Positions 36,100-48,082 of a DNA stretch of 64,000 nt are shown here, one piece after another. The translations under genes and the position numbers were made by a program. A model generated the notes under the pieces. It had not been told where the DNA came from, did not search any database, and saw only the letters and a program-made list of their open reading frames with translations. Source of the DNA: Cymbidium sinense (lineage: Eukaryota > Streptophyta > Magnoliopsida > Asparagales > Orchidaceae); the NCBI GenBank assembly GCA_021442155.1, contig CM038221.1:153627601-153691600 (forward strand). The letters are read 5' to 3'. Numbering within the stretch: the first letter of the stretch is position 1; each line of letters begins with the position of its first letter.

Positions 36100-36525
36100 C
36101 CTTAGCTAATTTTGCTAAGCAGTCGGCTTTGCTATTCTCGGATCGAGAGACTTGAGTTAGTGTGATATTTGATATTTGCTTCATAAGCTCGAGAACTTGC
36201 TTATGATAGAAAGCTAACTCAAGCTTGTTGATTTTATAGATGCCAAGTACTTGATTTATAATAAGCTGAGAATCACCAAAAATATGCAAGTTTTTAATGC
36301 CTATGAAAATAACTTCTTCAAGACTTGCCACTAATGCTTCATATTCAGTTTCATTATTAGTTCTTAGCTCAGTCAACCCATATGATTATCTCATTATCCC
36401 TCCTTCTAGTGTTATGAAGATGATGCCGATTCCTGCTCTTGCCCTTGGGAAGTTTAGAGGTTGGACTTGTTTGATCGATGAAGCTCCATCAAAGTATATT
36501 TCTCAAATTTGTGACTTTTTCCTTT
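36100..36525 (-). pseudogene. Archaeal-type RNase H (aRNH) of the Tat element
   Basis: Reads IYFDGAS (first acidic residue), then TELRTNNETEYEAL (second, glutamate), IFGDSQLII (third, aspartate) and VSRSENSKADCLAKLA. This second RNase H, similar to those of cellular type I and distinct from the retroviral-like domain before it, defines the Tat clade. Two stops lie in its first third. The catalytic residues themselves are still visible. Confidence 0.85.
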
Positions 36526-36634
36526 CATGAATGAGCATAATTTGCTCATCAAGAAAATCATCGTTAAGAGAAGAGTCCACAAAGCTGGGATGTGCAGCAA
36601 GAAAATCTGCTAGGACTTGTCCTTATATTACTTT

Positions 36635-37067
36635 CTACGAAACGTATGTGATATCAAATTGTAAAAGCAATATTGCCCATCTTGCCAAGTGAGCTGTCAA
36701 CATTGATCTTGTCATCAAGTACTTCAATGGATCGATCCTTGAGATGAGGGTAATCTTATGAGATAACATATAGTGACGAAGTTTTTGGACTGCAAAGATC
36801 AATGCCAAGCAATGCTTCCTTATTAGAGAGTATCTCATTTATGCTCCTATTAATCTTCGATTGATATAATAAAGAGCATTTTTGTTTTTTTTTATTGTGT
36901 TGTGCCAATAATGCTCCAAGGGACTCTTCTAATGCAGCCATGTATAGAATGAGGGGCTTCTCAGGAGTACGTGCTACAAGGATTACTAGATTTAATAAGT
37001 AGCTTTTAATACTATTGTAGGTTTCTTGGCACTCCTCATCCAACTTAAATGGAGCATCTTTCTTCAT
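36635..37067 (-). pseudogene. Gypsy RNase H of the Tat element
   Basis: Begins APFKLDEECQETYNSIKSYL, then PEKPLILYMAALEESLGALLAQ, then, after a frameshift near 36,838, CLALIFAVQKLRHYMLSHKI and PLKYLMTRSML. The order and spacing match the RNase H that directly follows RT in gypsy elements. A short spacer separates it from aRNH. Confidence 0.85.
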
Positions 37068-37069
37068 CA

Positions 37070-38051
37070 GCCTTGTAAATGGTTAACAACATCCTGATAG
37101 GTTTGATATAAATTGTCTAATGAATGCAAGCTATCCTTGTAAAGAATGGAGCTGACGTAAACTCTTCGGTGGAGGCATCTCCATAATTGCCTTGATTTTA
37201 GCAGGATCAATTTCAATTCCTCTGTGGCGTAGAATATACACAAGGAATTTTCCAGAGGATACCTTGAATGCACATTTTAGAGGATTTATCTTAAGATCAT
37301 ATTTTTCGATTCTCTCTAATACAATTCTCAAGTCTTCAAAGTGATTTTCATGATTTGAAGCTCTTTATCACCAAATCATCAATATAACACTCCACTTTCT
37401 AGTGAATCAACTCATCAAAAATATACATCATAGCTCTTTGGTATGTAGCTCTAACATTTTTAAACTAAAGGGTATGACTGTGTAACAATAGATGCCAATA
37501 GGTGTTCTGAATGATGTATGTCTTTCATCTTGAAGTGCCATTTTGATTTGGTTGTATCCTGCTGATCCATCCACGAATGAGAACATGTCATAGTTGAAAG
37601 TGTTGTCCACTAGTAGTTCTGATATTGGAAGAAGAAATTCATTATTTGGGCACACCTTATTTAAGTCCCAGAAGTCAATACAGAGACAGATTTGGCCATT
37701 TTTTTTCTTAACTGGGATAATGTTGGCTATCCAATCTGTATACTTGTCCTTCCGAATGAAGCCTGCTTCAATCAGCTTCTTAGTTTCTGTAATTACTTGT
37801 TCTTCAATCTCCAATCTCATTCGTCGAGGAGCTTGCTTAACAGGCATCACATCTGGTTTAATAGTAAGTTTATGAATTGCTACATCAGGGGATAAGCCTG
37901 ACATTTCAGAATATGTCCAGACAAAACAATCCCTAAATTTATAAAGTAGAATTTTTAGATCTTCAACTTTCTCATCAGGTAGAAAGGCACTGACAAAAGT
38001 TAGACGGGGATCATCCTCAACTCCTAGGTTGATTTCTTTAACTTCATCCAT
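37070..38051 (-). pseudogene. Reverse transcriptase of the Tat element
   Basis: Open from 38,051 to 37,428: DEVKEINLG, FVWTYSEMSGLSPDVAIHKL, then VKQAPRRM, IRKDKYTDWIANIIPVKKKN, CIDFWDLNK, SFVDGSAGYNQIKMA and FRTPIGIYCYTVIPFSLKM. After a frame change, the catalytic YIDDLVIKS sits at about 37,370-37,397. Palm and thumb continue in two further frames (KCAFKVSSGKFL; IEIDPAKIKAI; PKSLRQLHSLQG) to about 37,070. The substitution F-W-D-L-N where the family has Y-R-D-L-N and the frame changes show it is dead. Confidence 0.88.
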
Positions 38052-38944
38052 AGTAGCTATTTATCCACCATCTTCGAGTTCTTCAGGTGCAGGCTTGGCT
38101 TCTACTTCATCATTTGTAAGAAGAATTTTATAGAGATCAACTTCTTCATCACTATTAGTTTCAATCTCAACTTCTATTATATTATAACAGGCTTTATTTT
38201 GATGAGATTTGTGGATGAACCCATGACCTTTAGTGATAAACTTATCACTTCTTCACAATGCTTGAGGACTTCTTTGGCTCCATATCATGTTAAAGATTTG
38301 AGTTCTATGTTTAGTAATTCCAATATGAAATCCAAGCTTATGCATCATTCTTCAAAATTTTTGTGGATAGCATATTGGTGTTCTTGAAGGCACTATATGA
38401 TCAGAATTTTCATGTTGAGTAGCTGATCAAAATTGTAAGGCTGAGACTCTTCAGATTTGTAGAATAGAGTTCCTGTTTGGTCACTCTCATTCAATGGTGG
38501 CATATAGAATGTTATCAATTTTTTAATATTATGAACCTCCAGTGGAGTGATTCCTTTGAAGCACTGCTGAGGGATGGGTAAAATTTTGAGTGAGTCTTCT
38601 GACTCTGCCAAGTGATCTATCCTTCTTGATATGACCATTTGAACCCTATTTCCATAAGCAGGTTCAAAGTCATATTTTGAATCAAAATCACTTATTTTAT
38701 ACTTTTCCTTTCTTAAAAGCTTTTAAGTTCCCTTAGGTATGACAGGAATATCTTCTTCTTCTTCTCTGTCATTTCCGAAATAAGGAACTAATTTTCTTGA
38801 TTTAGGTGTAGAATCAAGTGCTTTAGGGAGAGTCGACATTGCCTTCTTTCTTCCTCTTTGCTTCTGCTCTTTCACTTTGTGAAATTTCTTTTTAGTTCCT
38901 GAAGTGGATGCTACCGCTTCAAGAGGCTCTGCTGGCTTAGGCTG

Positions 38945-39394
38945 TTATTTTGCATCTTGATAGATCTTTGCTTCATGGATGGAGAATGGTTGTAGGTTAC
39001 TGGAAATTCTGAATTCTTCTCCTTCTTTTAGGTACTTCATACACTGATGCATAGTTGATCGGACCATGCCATACTCATGCAGCCATGGTCGACCCAAGAG
39101 AGCTCTAAATGATGTATCAGCATCGATTTCATAAAACTTCTCTTCTATATATAAATCTTGAAACTTGAGCGGGAGAATAAAAGAACCCAGGGTTTTCCGC
39201 CCTTTTTCATTGAAACCATGAACCATCAACTTATCCTTCCCAAGATGTTGGATATCAAGTGATAATCCTTCTAATACCTTTAGACTCATAAGATTGATAA
39301 AAGAACCTAGATCGATCAATATTTGGCTGATCGAGATGCCATCACTCTTTGCAGTAATATATAGAGGAAGATTATGGTCCGCTGTTCCTAACAT
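38945..39394 (-). pseudogene. Aspartic protease of the Tat element
   Basis: Open for 149 codons. The active-site region reads LIDLGSFINLMSL, matching the retropepsin position (D-x-G-S), with the flap and DTSFRALLGRPWLHEYGMV downstream as in Tat proteases. It lies between gag and RT in the expected place. The middle residue of the triad is leucine, which is unusual; activity is doubtful. A linker of about 0.9 kb with stops connects it to RT. Confidence 0.75.
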
Positions 39395-40602
39395 AAGATC
39401 TTCTTAAAAAATATGATTACTAGAAGATCTTGGGTTTGTAATGCTTCAGTCATGCATTATTTTAGCAAAGTAAGCTTCATAACTCTCTGGATCTTTGAGA
39501 GCCTGTATCAAAGTTTCTCAGAGATCTTTTGACATCAAGAGAGCCTCGTACACACTTAATTGTACAGGGATCTTTCTCATATGTGATATAATATTATATT
39601 CTATCTTTTCACTTGATTTAGGTTTTATTCTGGGATTTCTGGGAATGATATCTTCATTGACTTCAATTTGTTTGCCTTTGTCTTTATTTGCATTTTCCTT
39701 CTTTGATGAAAGCGGTAAGACTTTACCACTTCTCAATAGAATTTGTATCACTGTGCCTTGCTCAGATTCTTTTGAAGAGGTAGTGTCTTCAAATTCCTTT
39801 CTTATTCTGGAGGATTGACCAAAAGGGCTAGACTCATTTTTCAACTTCATATGTTTCATGCGTGATAATATTGATGAGTCTGACTCTTCTCCATCAGAAA
39901 AATGTAGATCTTCATATGAACTGTTATCATCTTGTTGAGTCATTAAATAAAATTTAGATTTTAACTCCTTAGGCTCTTCTTGCTTTCTTGATAAGAATTT
40001 TTATGGGTTGGTCAAGTCTGTCTGACTACCTTTATCATTTTGGAATAACTGATGCTGAAGAACATCTGACCTCACATAAATGATTCAGCATGCATCTACT
40101 GGACAAGATTCACCATTATCTTCTTCATCCACTTCAACAATACGAAGTTTAGGCATAAAGTCTACATGCCTAAATGGTTTTATTGCCGGCTGGTGATACT
40201 CTTCTAAATTATTAATGATCTTTTGAGTTGTAGTTCTCTTCTTGATATTATTTTTCTTAGCCGATTTCTTTGATTTATGAGGCCAGCATTTAGTAGACTG
40301 TTTCTCATGCTGTGATGAGATAGCCTTATCAAATGCCATTGAGAAGCCCAAATACTTAGTTTAGGCATCTCTCTTAAGTCCAATATAAGTTCAAGTGGTG
40401 ATTTCCACTTAACACTTGAGACATCTTTTAGCTGTTTCAGCATTTTCACGGTCTTTTTGGAGACTATAGTTTCCCATTCTTCAGTCTGAACTAATTTCTC
40501 CTTCTTTTTATCTTTGATGGATGATACGGAAGAGGACATAATTATCCTTGTAGACTCTCTTTTTGGCTTGACTAGAACACTGTCGGATAGTGTAAATTTC
40601 TC
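39395..40602 (-). pseudogene. Gag-protease linker of the Tat element
   Basis: Several overlapping frames suggest one ancestral frame broken by indels. Acidic and serine-rich parts are visible (DDNSSYEDLHFSDGEES) as well as a lysine-rich part near 40,300. Tat polyproteins carry a poorly conserved segment here. No fold can be named. Confidence 0.55.
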
Positions 40603-43600
40603 TCATCGATACTTTCTTTCTAACCAATCCTTGAGGACATAACAATCTTCAATAGGATGGCTGATCATCCGATGATAGGGAAAATAATTTGGATTACTAA
40701 CTTGATTAGATTCTTCAGGCCTTTTAATTTCTAATAATTGTAAACTAGCTTTGACTGCGTGCAAAAATAATTTGTCCATACTGCCTCTTCTAAAGGAATA
40801 ATCTTTGTTCATATTTTTCTTAAGAGATGGCTGCATTCGCTCATCAACTCTTGTTGCTTATTTTGGATGCTCCCCACCACTTGGAAAAGTTTGAGGTTTA
40901 TGATTGCCTCCCAATACTAATTTTGGCTATGGATTAGAATAGACAGGCTTCTTTCCCTTATCATCATTGTATATTGGCTATTTTCCTTTATCCACATTAT
41001 ATATCACCCATTTTTCACCATTTGAGCTATAGGAAGCAGCATGAATTTCATTTCTTCTTGAGTCTGAAGGTTTGTTTCTCTTTGCTTTATTTGCATAGAT
41101 TTTAGACTTAGGACGATTCAGCTTTTTGAATTTAGCCACCCTATCAAACAAGTCCTGGAATGTTGTAATTGACACCATACATAGGAATGGTGCTATTTTA
41201 TCATCCATATTGCCCATTAGCAATTGGATCGCATGTTCTTCTTCCATTTGTTGCTCACATTTCATGCTTAGGTTATGCCAATGACTTATAAATGTTATCA
41301 CTGATTCATCTTTTCTCCTTTTCAGCAAGGCAAAGTTAGCGATTATTATTTTCTCAGTTGCACTAGCGAACCTCTTCATGAATATTGTCTTTAATTCAGC
41401 AAAAATTTTAATCGAATCATTCAACAATACTCAAAAGCAGCTGAAGTCAGGCTATTGATAAACTGATGGAACAATAGCGCATCATTCTCTCCTGTGTTAT
41501 CATAAGTAGCCTTAAATTAGGCTAGATGTTGCTTTGGATTACCAAGTCCACTGAAAGTATTAAATTTCAGCATTGAGTAACCTTTTGGGTATAGCACTTG
41601 ATCATATTTATGGGTAAGTCTTACTCACCAAATTTTCACCGCCGAGGCTATGACTATCTTTATCTTTTTATTGATTATTATTTCTAGTTGAGTAGCTGTT
41701 ATCGTTCTCGGTGTGCTAGCCATATTTTGTATTATCGGTTGAAGAGGTAGTTGGTTAACTTTATTCCTTGCTTCATGTGTAGCCTGTACTGTAGAAGCTT
41801 GAGGTACTAGAGTGACTAGTGGTATAGAAATTGTATTATTAGCATCCTATCGATTATCGGACAAAATAGGTGCTATAGTTGATGTGATATTCTTATACAA
41901 CATATCCATCATGATATTCATTTGTAACATCATGTCATTCATTTTGGTACCGAGCTGTGCAATTTTCTTATCTTTGACTTTTATTTGACGTTACATTTCT
42001 CTTTGCTCTCTAGCTAGCGCCACAGTGTCAACAAGTATATGCTCTTCTTCTTCCTTTATTCCTTGTTGTTGTTCTGCTCCTTGCTCATCTTCAGGGGAGG
42101 AGCTTGATTGTCCTTCTCCTTATGCAATCGTAGGGACAATTATTGCTTAGGTTGACCGATGACACTGATTATAAAAGCGTGTACTAGGCTGATCATTTCT
42201 CAGTTCAATCATATAAATAGGTTCAACACCTATGCTCTCTTTCATATTTCGATCCTCTTCTTCTTCATCTTCAGTAGAGATTAAAGATCCATCTTCTATT
42301 TGCTTCTGTAAGGACTCTTCTTTATAAATATCAAATTCAGGTTCAGGTTCCCTAGGTTCATGTTACTGCTGATGGTGTTGAGTGGAGAGTTCATCTATAT
42401 CTCTAACCATATAGATGACTTCTACTTCCATAGTGTCTTCTTCATCACCTTCTTTTTGCACATGAATTTCTGATCAATGTTTCTAGTGGATCTCTGGTTC
42501 AATATGCAGAATAAATGCTTCTTCCATTAAAGGACTGTGATCAAAGTCAACCTTCTCTTGTGAGGGTGAATTTGATCTATGATGGGATCCCCTAGAGGAT
42601 TCTACAGAGTGTCGACATCATGTATTTCATCAATGATATCCCTTCTTTTTAGTATCTACTTCTGATGAGTTATTTTTGAGGTGGATTTCTAAACATGTGT
42701 GTCAGATGTCACACCTCTTCCATCCTTCAAAGTTTCAATACGGGGCCTTGGCCTCCATATCTGCTTATTTTTTCACAGGGACCTTTCTGCAATAGATTCT
42801 TAGACACAATATGAGTGTCATGCTCTGATGCTCACCATGTGAAGCATACTGGGCTCGATGATTGGTTACCATAAGAGATGGCAACCTCCTTGGTAGAGCT
42901 TCAGTATTTTCAATTACCACAGGCCTTTGAAATCTTCTTTTCATTAAGCCTCTATCCTTGGCTACTTTAAGAACTTTATGTATCTCGGTAGATAGTGTTT
43001 CAGGCTATCTCCTCTATGATGGTGGAGCTTGACGTGGTTGGTTCTAGAAGGACTTCTTACTTAACCAGTAGAGCTATTCCTTTTTACCCACTTTAGATTA
43101 TCAAAGTTGTTGTGGGTAGGAATACTCACTTGGCAGATCGCTCACTGTTCGTCAAAGGGGATCTACTGTGCCCTCAGCTCATCATTTCTTCTTCTTCTTT
43201 GCCTTTTAGGTAATTTGCTTCTTGATGAGGAAGCTTCATGATCATGCTTTCTAGGTACAAAAGGTTTAATCGGTGGAGCAGTTGTACCATGAGGCATTAA
43301 AGACACGATTTGCCCATTGACGGTTCTTTTAGTTACAGGGGCTTCAGATTGACCTAACCTCTTAAAAACTAATGTTCTCTATCAGGAGAACTCCTTAACC
43401 GTGGTTGACTGTTGAACTGATTGGTGAACATGGCTAGTAGGAGCTTTAGTAACTTAAGGCCTTCCAGCATAGCCTCGAATGAATGTACCATGGGTGGGTA
43501 CTTCAGGAGTTGCAACTATGATAGCCGAGAAATTCAAGCTACCAAATTGAATTGTAGTTCCAACATCTCCTACGATGATGATGACATTGGCTAGGCAGAT

Positions 43601-43651
43601 GTTCGCACCACGCTCTAGCTGAACGATGAAAGGAGTGCTCTATAGATCCAT
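40603..43651 (-). pseudogene. Gag of the Tat element
   Basis: Starts MDL-stop-STPFIVQLERG at 43,651. The N-terminal half carries stops and an acidic, glutamine-rich, probably coiled-coil stretch (about 42,250-41,900). The capsid region begins near 41,560 (FNTFSGLGNPKQHLA, then NDALLFHQFINSL). It continues, after a frameshift near 41,430, in ELKTIFMKRFASA, ISHWHNLSMKCEQQMEEE and FQDLFDRVAKF. The C-terminal part (40,836-40,603) has YHRMISHPIEDCYVLKD, the conserved C-H-H-C-like motif of Tat gag with its first cysteine lost. Gag is long, as in this clade. Confidence 0.8.
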
Positions 43652-43912
43652 TCTATAAAAGTGAATGATGAGGATTAGTAATTAGCAATTATTATTTCAC
43701 CCCATACTTTCAAAATGCAGAGGTACTACAGAACAAAATAATAGTGTAAGAAAAATATATTCTAGAGAATGATTCATCTGTCTTAGATTTTTATACATTA
43801 GTAATTTAAATTTAATACACCTTTAAATCACCATTTTTATTTTGAATTTTCAAATATTTTGTTGCTACTATAACACATATATGATTAGACAAAGATGGAA
43901 AGAGAATCCTGT
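43652..43912 (-). other. 5' leader of the Tat element
   Basis: AT-rich sequence between the primer-binding site and gag. No further structure recognised. Confidence 0.5.
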
Positions 43913-43929
43913 CCTTAGCGGAGTCGCCA
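43913..43929 (-). promoter_or_regulatory. Primer-binding site of the Tat element
   Basis: In element orientation it reads tggcgactccgctaagg, six bases after the 5' LTR end gcccaca. It starts TGG, as a tRNA 3'-CCA complement must, and matches the tggcgactccnctgggg class seen in plant Tat elements. The cognate tRNA was not determined. Confidence 0.7.
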
Positions 43930-43935
43930 TAAATC

Positions 43936-46900
43936 TGTGGGCTTCAAAAATTCATGATCGACCTCTCAACAATTTGAATTGAAGAGAGTGATTTAAGTGT
44001 TGATGTAATTTTTAGAAGGTAGATGGAATAGTAGAAAAGACACTACCCATAGATTTCACCCTCATTTGATGAGGACTTTAGATCTAGTTTTAAGTTTCCT
44101 ATAGGCTCAAGCCCCTATAGTTAATTACCCCTTTCAATAAGTGAGAGAGAACTTTGATTAAGGCTAGTCGTTAGCTCGCTAATTGCATAGCGTATAGTAG
44201 TAGTATATGGAGTTTTAGAATTTAAGATTATGAAATTTATCATTTTAGCTTAAACTGGATGGTTGGGGGAATGATAATGTGCCCGATCTAGATCCATCAT
44301 CTCATCATGGTCCTAGTCTTTAGAGGAGGTAGTTGACCCAACAAGGATCCTTATCAATGCATGCAAGGTGTCATCCAAGAAATCTAAGAAACTTGGGGTG
44401 GTGTTTGTCTAAGTATAATTCTATCAAGGATCAGACACATGGAGCCTTAATGGCCAAACCACTAATGAGGACTCTAGTCATAACTGCCATCTATGGAGCA
44501 CCGCCAGCCAGCCGAGGATGTGCCATGTCACCGGCAAGAGATTGATTGAGAGTGAAAATAACATAATATTTGATTTGACATTAGCTCCTTTATGAGTTAG
44601 AGTTTTCATAATTTTTCACATTCGACAAACTATTATGAAAGGTGAATAGATTGAGTTTGCTTTAAGCTTTAAATGATTATATTTCATTGGAGCATTTTTT
44701 TTAGAGATTGATAATTAATTTGAGTTAATTTAATTTGAAAAGTTGATTAATTTGAATATGTTTAAGAGCTTTAGATCCTGTTGACTCTGTTTAGCAGCTA
44801 ATAGAGAATTAGATCTACTATCACCTGACAGAATAGTTGAAGACTAAACCGGGTAGCAACCCGCATAGCATCCTCAGACACTTGAATCTAAACATTTAGC
44901 ATAGTGTCGGGGCCCATGCAGGTGTATTTAAGAATGCCTTAATTAATACCTTATGTTCGCTTGTACAAAGTGTTATGAATCCGGTGGTGTTTTGAATATT
45001 GCTCGCACTTAGTATACTTGTTGAATATATATATACATATCACACATTGATCCCATATATTCTGACTCATTTTTCTATGAGTTGTAATGATCGGCAAAGG
45101 GACGGAGTTGGAGATGCCGAAAATCAAGAGAGGAATCTGCCTAATGATGATGTTCTTCTATGGTTGCAGCAAAGGGAAAAGTTGGAGAGGGAGATAGAAA
45201 GGGAGATGTCAAAAACCAGGAGAAGAAGCCGCCTAATGATGATGTTCTTCTTGGCTGAGAAATTGGAAAGGTAATAATTCTGAATCGAAAGAAGAACTAA
45301 TGACTTGTTCTTCCTCAGAATGACATATTTAGAAAGGAAGGTTTGGCTAGGAGGTTCGGCCAAGAGAGAGTTCAATGGAGTGGAATTCAACAAGGGGAAT
45401 TTAGCTAGAAAAAGAGAAGAAATGAATGAGATAAAGGGGTAGTTTGGCTAGAAGGATTTGAATAGGATTTAATTTACCAAATAGTAGAAATGATGACTTT
45501 AAATCCTACAAAATTTTTAATTTATTTTCTCTTCTATTTTGCTTTAAATCCCAGATCCAATAAGTCACATTCACAAGTGGACTTACTGAATTTATACAAA
45601 CTGAAGTGCATGAAGGAAGGGAGGAAAGGCAATTGATGTTTACTGTAGGTGGGATCAAGTGGGAAGAAGAGAGAATGGGAGGGGGAACTTACTATTTCTT
45701 GTGACAAAATCTAAAGAAGAGGGAGTGGAGGAGGGCTTCGAATTGGAGAGGGGAAGGAGGCTATCCATTCAGTTTGGAGGGGAGAGCCAAAAATTGAAAA
45801 TAGAAATCCTCTCATGAAGAGAGGGGGAGGAAAGAGATTGAATGGAGGAACTCGTTTGTGGAGCACACATGAAGGGGGACCAAGTTGAACCTTGTGATGT
45901 TTTGTGTAGCTCATCTATGCATGAGGGAGAACCGAGCGAATGTGAGGGGGAAATGGGAGGAATCACATGTGGAGCCAGCGTGAAGGGGTTAGGCCGAACC
46001 GGGTTAAGTGGGATTTAGGGCTAGGATTAGATTTAGGTTTTCTGAAATTAATTTTTAAATTAGTTAATTAACTTCGATGTGGATATTACATTGACATAAT
46101 TAAATAATTAATATATATCAATTTAAGGTTATTTTGATGTTTCAAACATGACAGTGCAATCTGTTTTACAATCGGAGGTTGTTTGGTTCGAGTCAGCATT
46201 GAATTGAGTCAATTTTAGCTCACAATGCGCGCTATCATTTTTGACCACTCAATTTTCATGTAGACTTGTACAAATTGAGTGTGAATAGTCTTACTTTATA
46301 GATTTTGGTATTTTAAAGTTGATGACGTAATCTATTTCATAAATGGAGGTCATTTGTTTTATGTCGGTGCTTACTAACCTCGATATGCATGCAGATGTAT
46401 TGATGACTCGATCGCTTGATCAGTTGATAATCCAATTATGCAATATTTATATTCTAACCTATTTTGATGTTCTAAACACAATGGAAAAAGTCTATTCATC
46501 GATCAGAGGTCATTTGGGTTGATTTTGACAACGTCAAGTGCATTTCAACCTTGATTTGCTTACTGTCACTTTGAATCATTCGATATTTGCACAGACTCAT
46601 CCAAATTAAGCGTGAACATTCTCATTTAATAGTTTTTGATGTTTCGAAGCCAACGGTGTGATCAATTTCATGAATAGAGGTCGTTCAAACATTATCGCAG
46701 CTTCCCAACTCTGATTTGCACGTCGACACATTGATAGCTCCCTCAGTTGCTTTTTAGATTATGAAGTATTTATATCTTGGCCAATTTTGACATTCTAAAT
46801 GTGATGGTGAAGTTCATTCATTGATTGGAGGTCATTTCAACCATCTTCAATGACATCCAGTGCATTTTGAGCCCTAATTTGCACTATCACTTCCGTAGTC

Positions 46901-46957
46901 CGTTGAATTCAACTTGTAGGTTTGACTTGACTTATGACACATATATGGAGGTCAACA
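43936..46957 (-). repeat. 5' LTR of the Tat element
   Basis: A 3.0-kb partner of 28,440-32,773, visibly diverged in base changes and indels, which points to an old insertion. It carries the 92-bp units (about 45,120-45,330) and the 165-bp array (about 46,135-46,900). A TATATATA run at about 45,027-45,034 may belong to its promoter. Confidence 0.85.
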
Positions 46958-46989
46958 CAAATCAATTGAAACCATTGATTCACACTAAC

Positions 46990-47850
46990 CTATGATCAAC
47001 AATTGGACATGACTTGACCACCAATTAAGCCAAACCCAACCTAATTGTCCATTTGACCTAAGTTGACCCAAGTTGACCCAAGTTGACCCAATTTGACTTA
47101 AAAGACCAAAATATATCAAATCATGATCTAACACAAGTTGATTACAACCAATGACTCAAGCTCATTCCAAATTAATTATTAAACTTGACCAAAATCATAA
47201 TTAAACCCAAATTGATCAATTGGATCCAACTGTCTTACTTAGTCCAAATTGACCTAAAGGGTCAATTTGGCCTAAATTTAAATTAAATCTAAATTAAATC
47301 AAACCAAAGCCTACAATCATCTCCAATTGACCAATTGAACATGAACCAACACCCAACCCAAGCCAATTTGGCCAATTTGGTCAAATTGGTCAACTTGACC
47401 AATTTGACCTATATGAATCAAATGTGACAAAATCAAATTTAAGCCAAATTGATTGAAATCAATTGAACCAAAACACTTCAAATTATCATTTGAGTTTGAC
47501 TCAATTTGATCAATTGGACAACATAACCAAACCTAGCCCAATTTGACCTATAAGGGTCAAATTGAGCCAAACCCCTTTGAACCAAGCTATGACCACTTGG
47601 AATCAGATCCAACCCAACCCAAGCCCATCTTGGGTCAGCCCAAAGCCAACCCAAACCTAAATTGAGCTCAACCCATGGAAAATCCCCTTGGATTCTCCTC
47701 CCCACATGGGTTTTAGCCAAACATAGCAAAGTATACTCTCCCTTTCCATGTGACAGCCAGTAAACACCCAAAAATGGATTTAAACTACTCACCTGACCTA
47801 GCCCAAGTGGGCTAGGTCAACCTTAGACCAAGGGTAGGTGAGTTAACTCA
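46990..47850. repeat. TTGACC-motif-rich zone of X copy A
   Basis: Short units such as aagttgaccc (three perfect in a row at 47,058-47,090) and caatttgacc recur throughout at irregular spacing. The inverted zone of copy B lies at about 58,900-60,000. Open frames here simply translate the motif repeat. Confidence 0.8.
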
Positions 47851-48026
47851 CCTCCCCACCATGGTTGAATCCATTGGATCTAAGAAGCAAACCAACTACC
47901 TTGAGCCACCAACCAAGTCTTCCCCTATCTCAATCGAGCCACATGGACTTGACCTTAACCCCTATGATGGCCGAACAATGGCTGGCTAGCCGAATTCAAG
48001 GATGCAATCTCACCCATCTGATCCAA

Positions 48027-48050
48027 GGAGGGGAGGGATATACCCCCCTC
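48027..48050 (+). promoter_or_regulatory. TATA motif within a GC dyad, X copy A
   Basis: Reads gaggggaggg-atata-cccccctc, a G-run and C-run around ATATA. The same structure is kept in copy B at 58,717-58,733. Sequence beyond it becomes CT/CA-rich, as at a transcription start. Probably the promoter of X. Confidence 0.4.
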
Positions 48051-48063
48051 ATTTTCACTCGAT

Positions 48064-48082
48064 TCACACACACACACACACG
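48064..48082. repeat. (CA)n microsatellite
   Basis: A short CA run just downstream of the TATA-like dyad. Confidence 0.85.

Larger units (their letters stand above)
28440..46957 (-). mobile_element. Tat-lineage Ty3/gypsy retrotransposon, defective
   Basis: An 18.5-kb element in minus orientation with LTRs at 43936-46957 (5') and 28440 to about 32773 (3'). The LTR ends with gcccaca and starts tgttgacc. The flanking duplication is caaat/taaat, one base different. Internal order is primer-binding site, long gag, protease, RT, RNase H, a second (archaeal-type) RNase H, integrase, and a long repeat-rich 3' region. The second RNase H and the long LTRs place it in the Tat (Ogre/Retand-like) group. 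Stops and frameshifts occur in every domain. It interrupts copy A of repeat X. Confidence 0.85.

Noticed and set aside
47478..47792. 104-codon minus-strand frame rich in Gly, Trp and Leu
   Set aside because: It is a translation of the TTGACC motif repeats; the equivalent frame in copy B differs and has no start in register.
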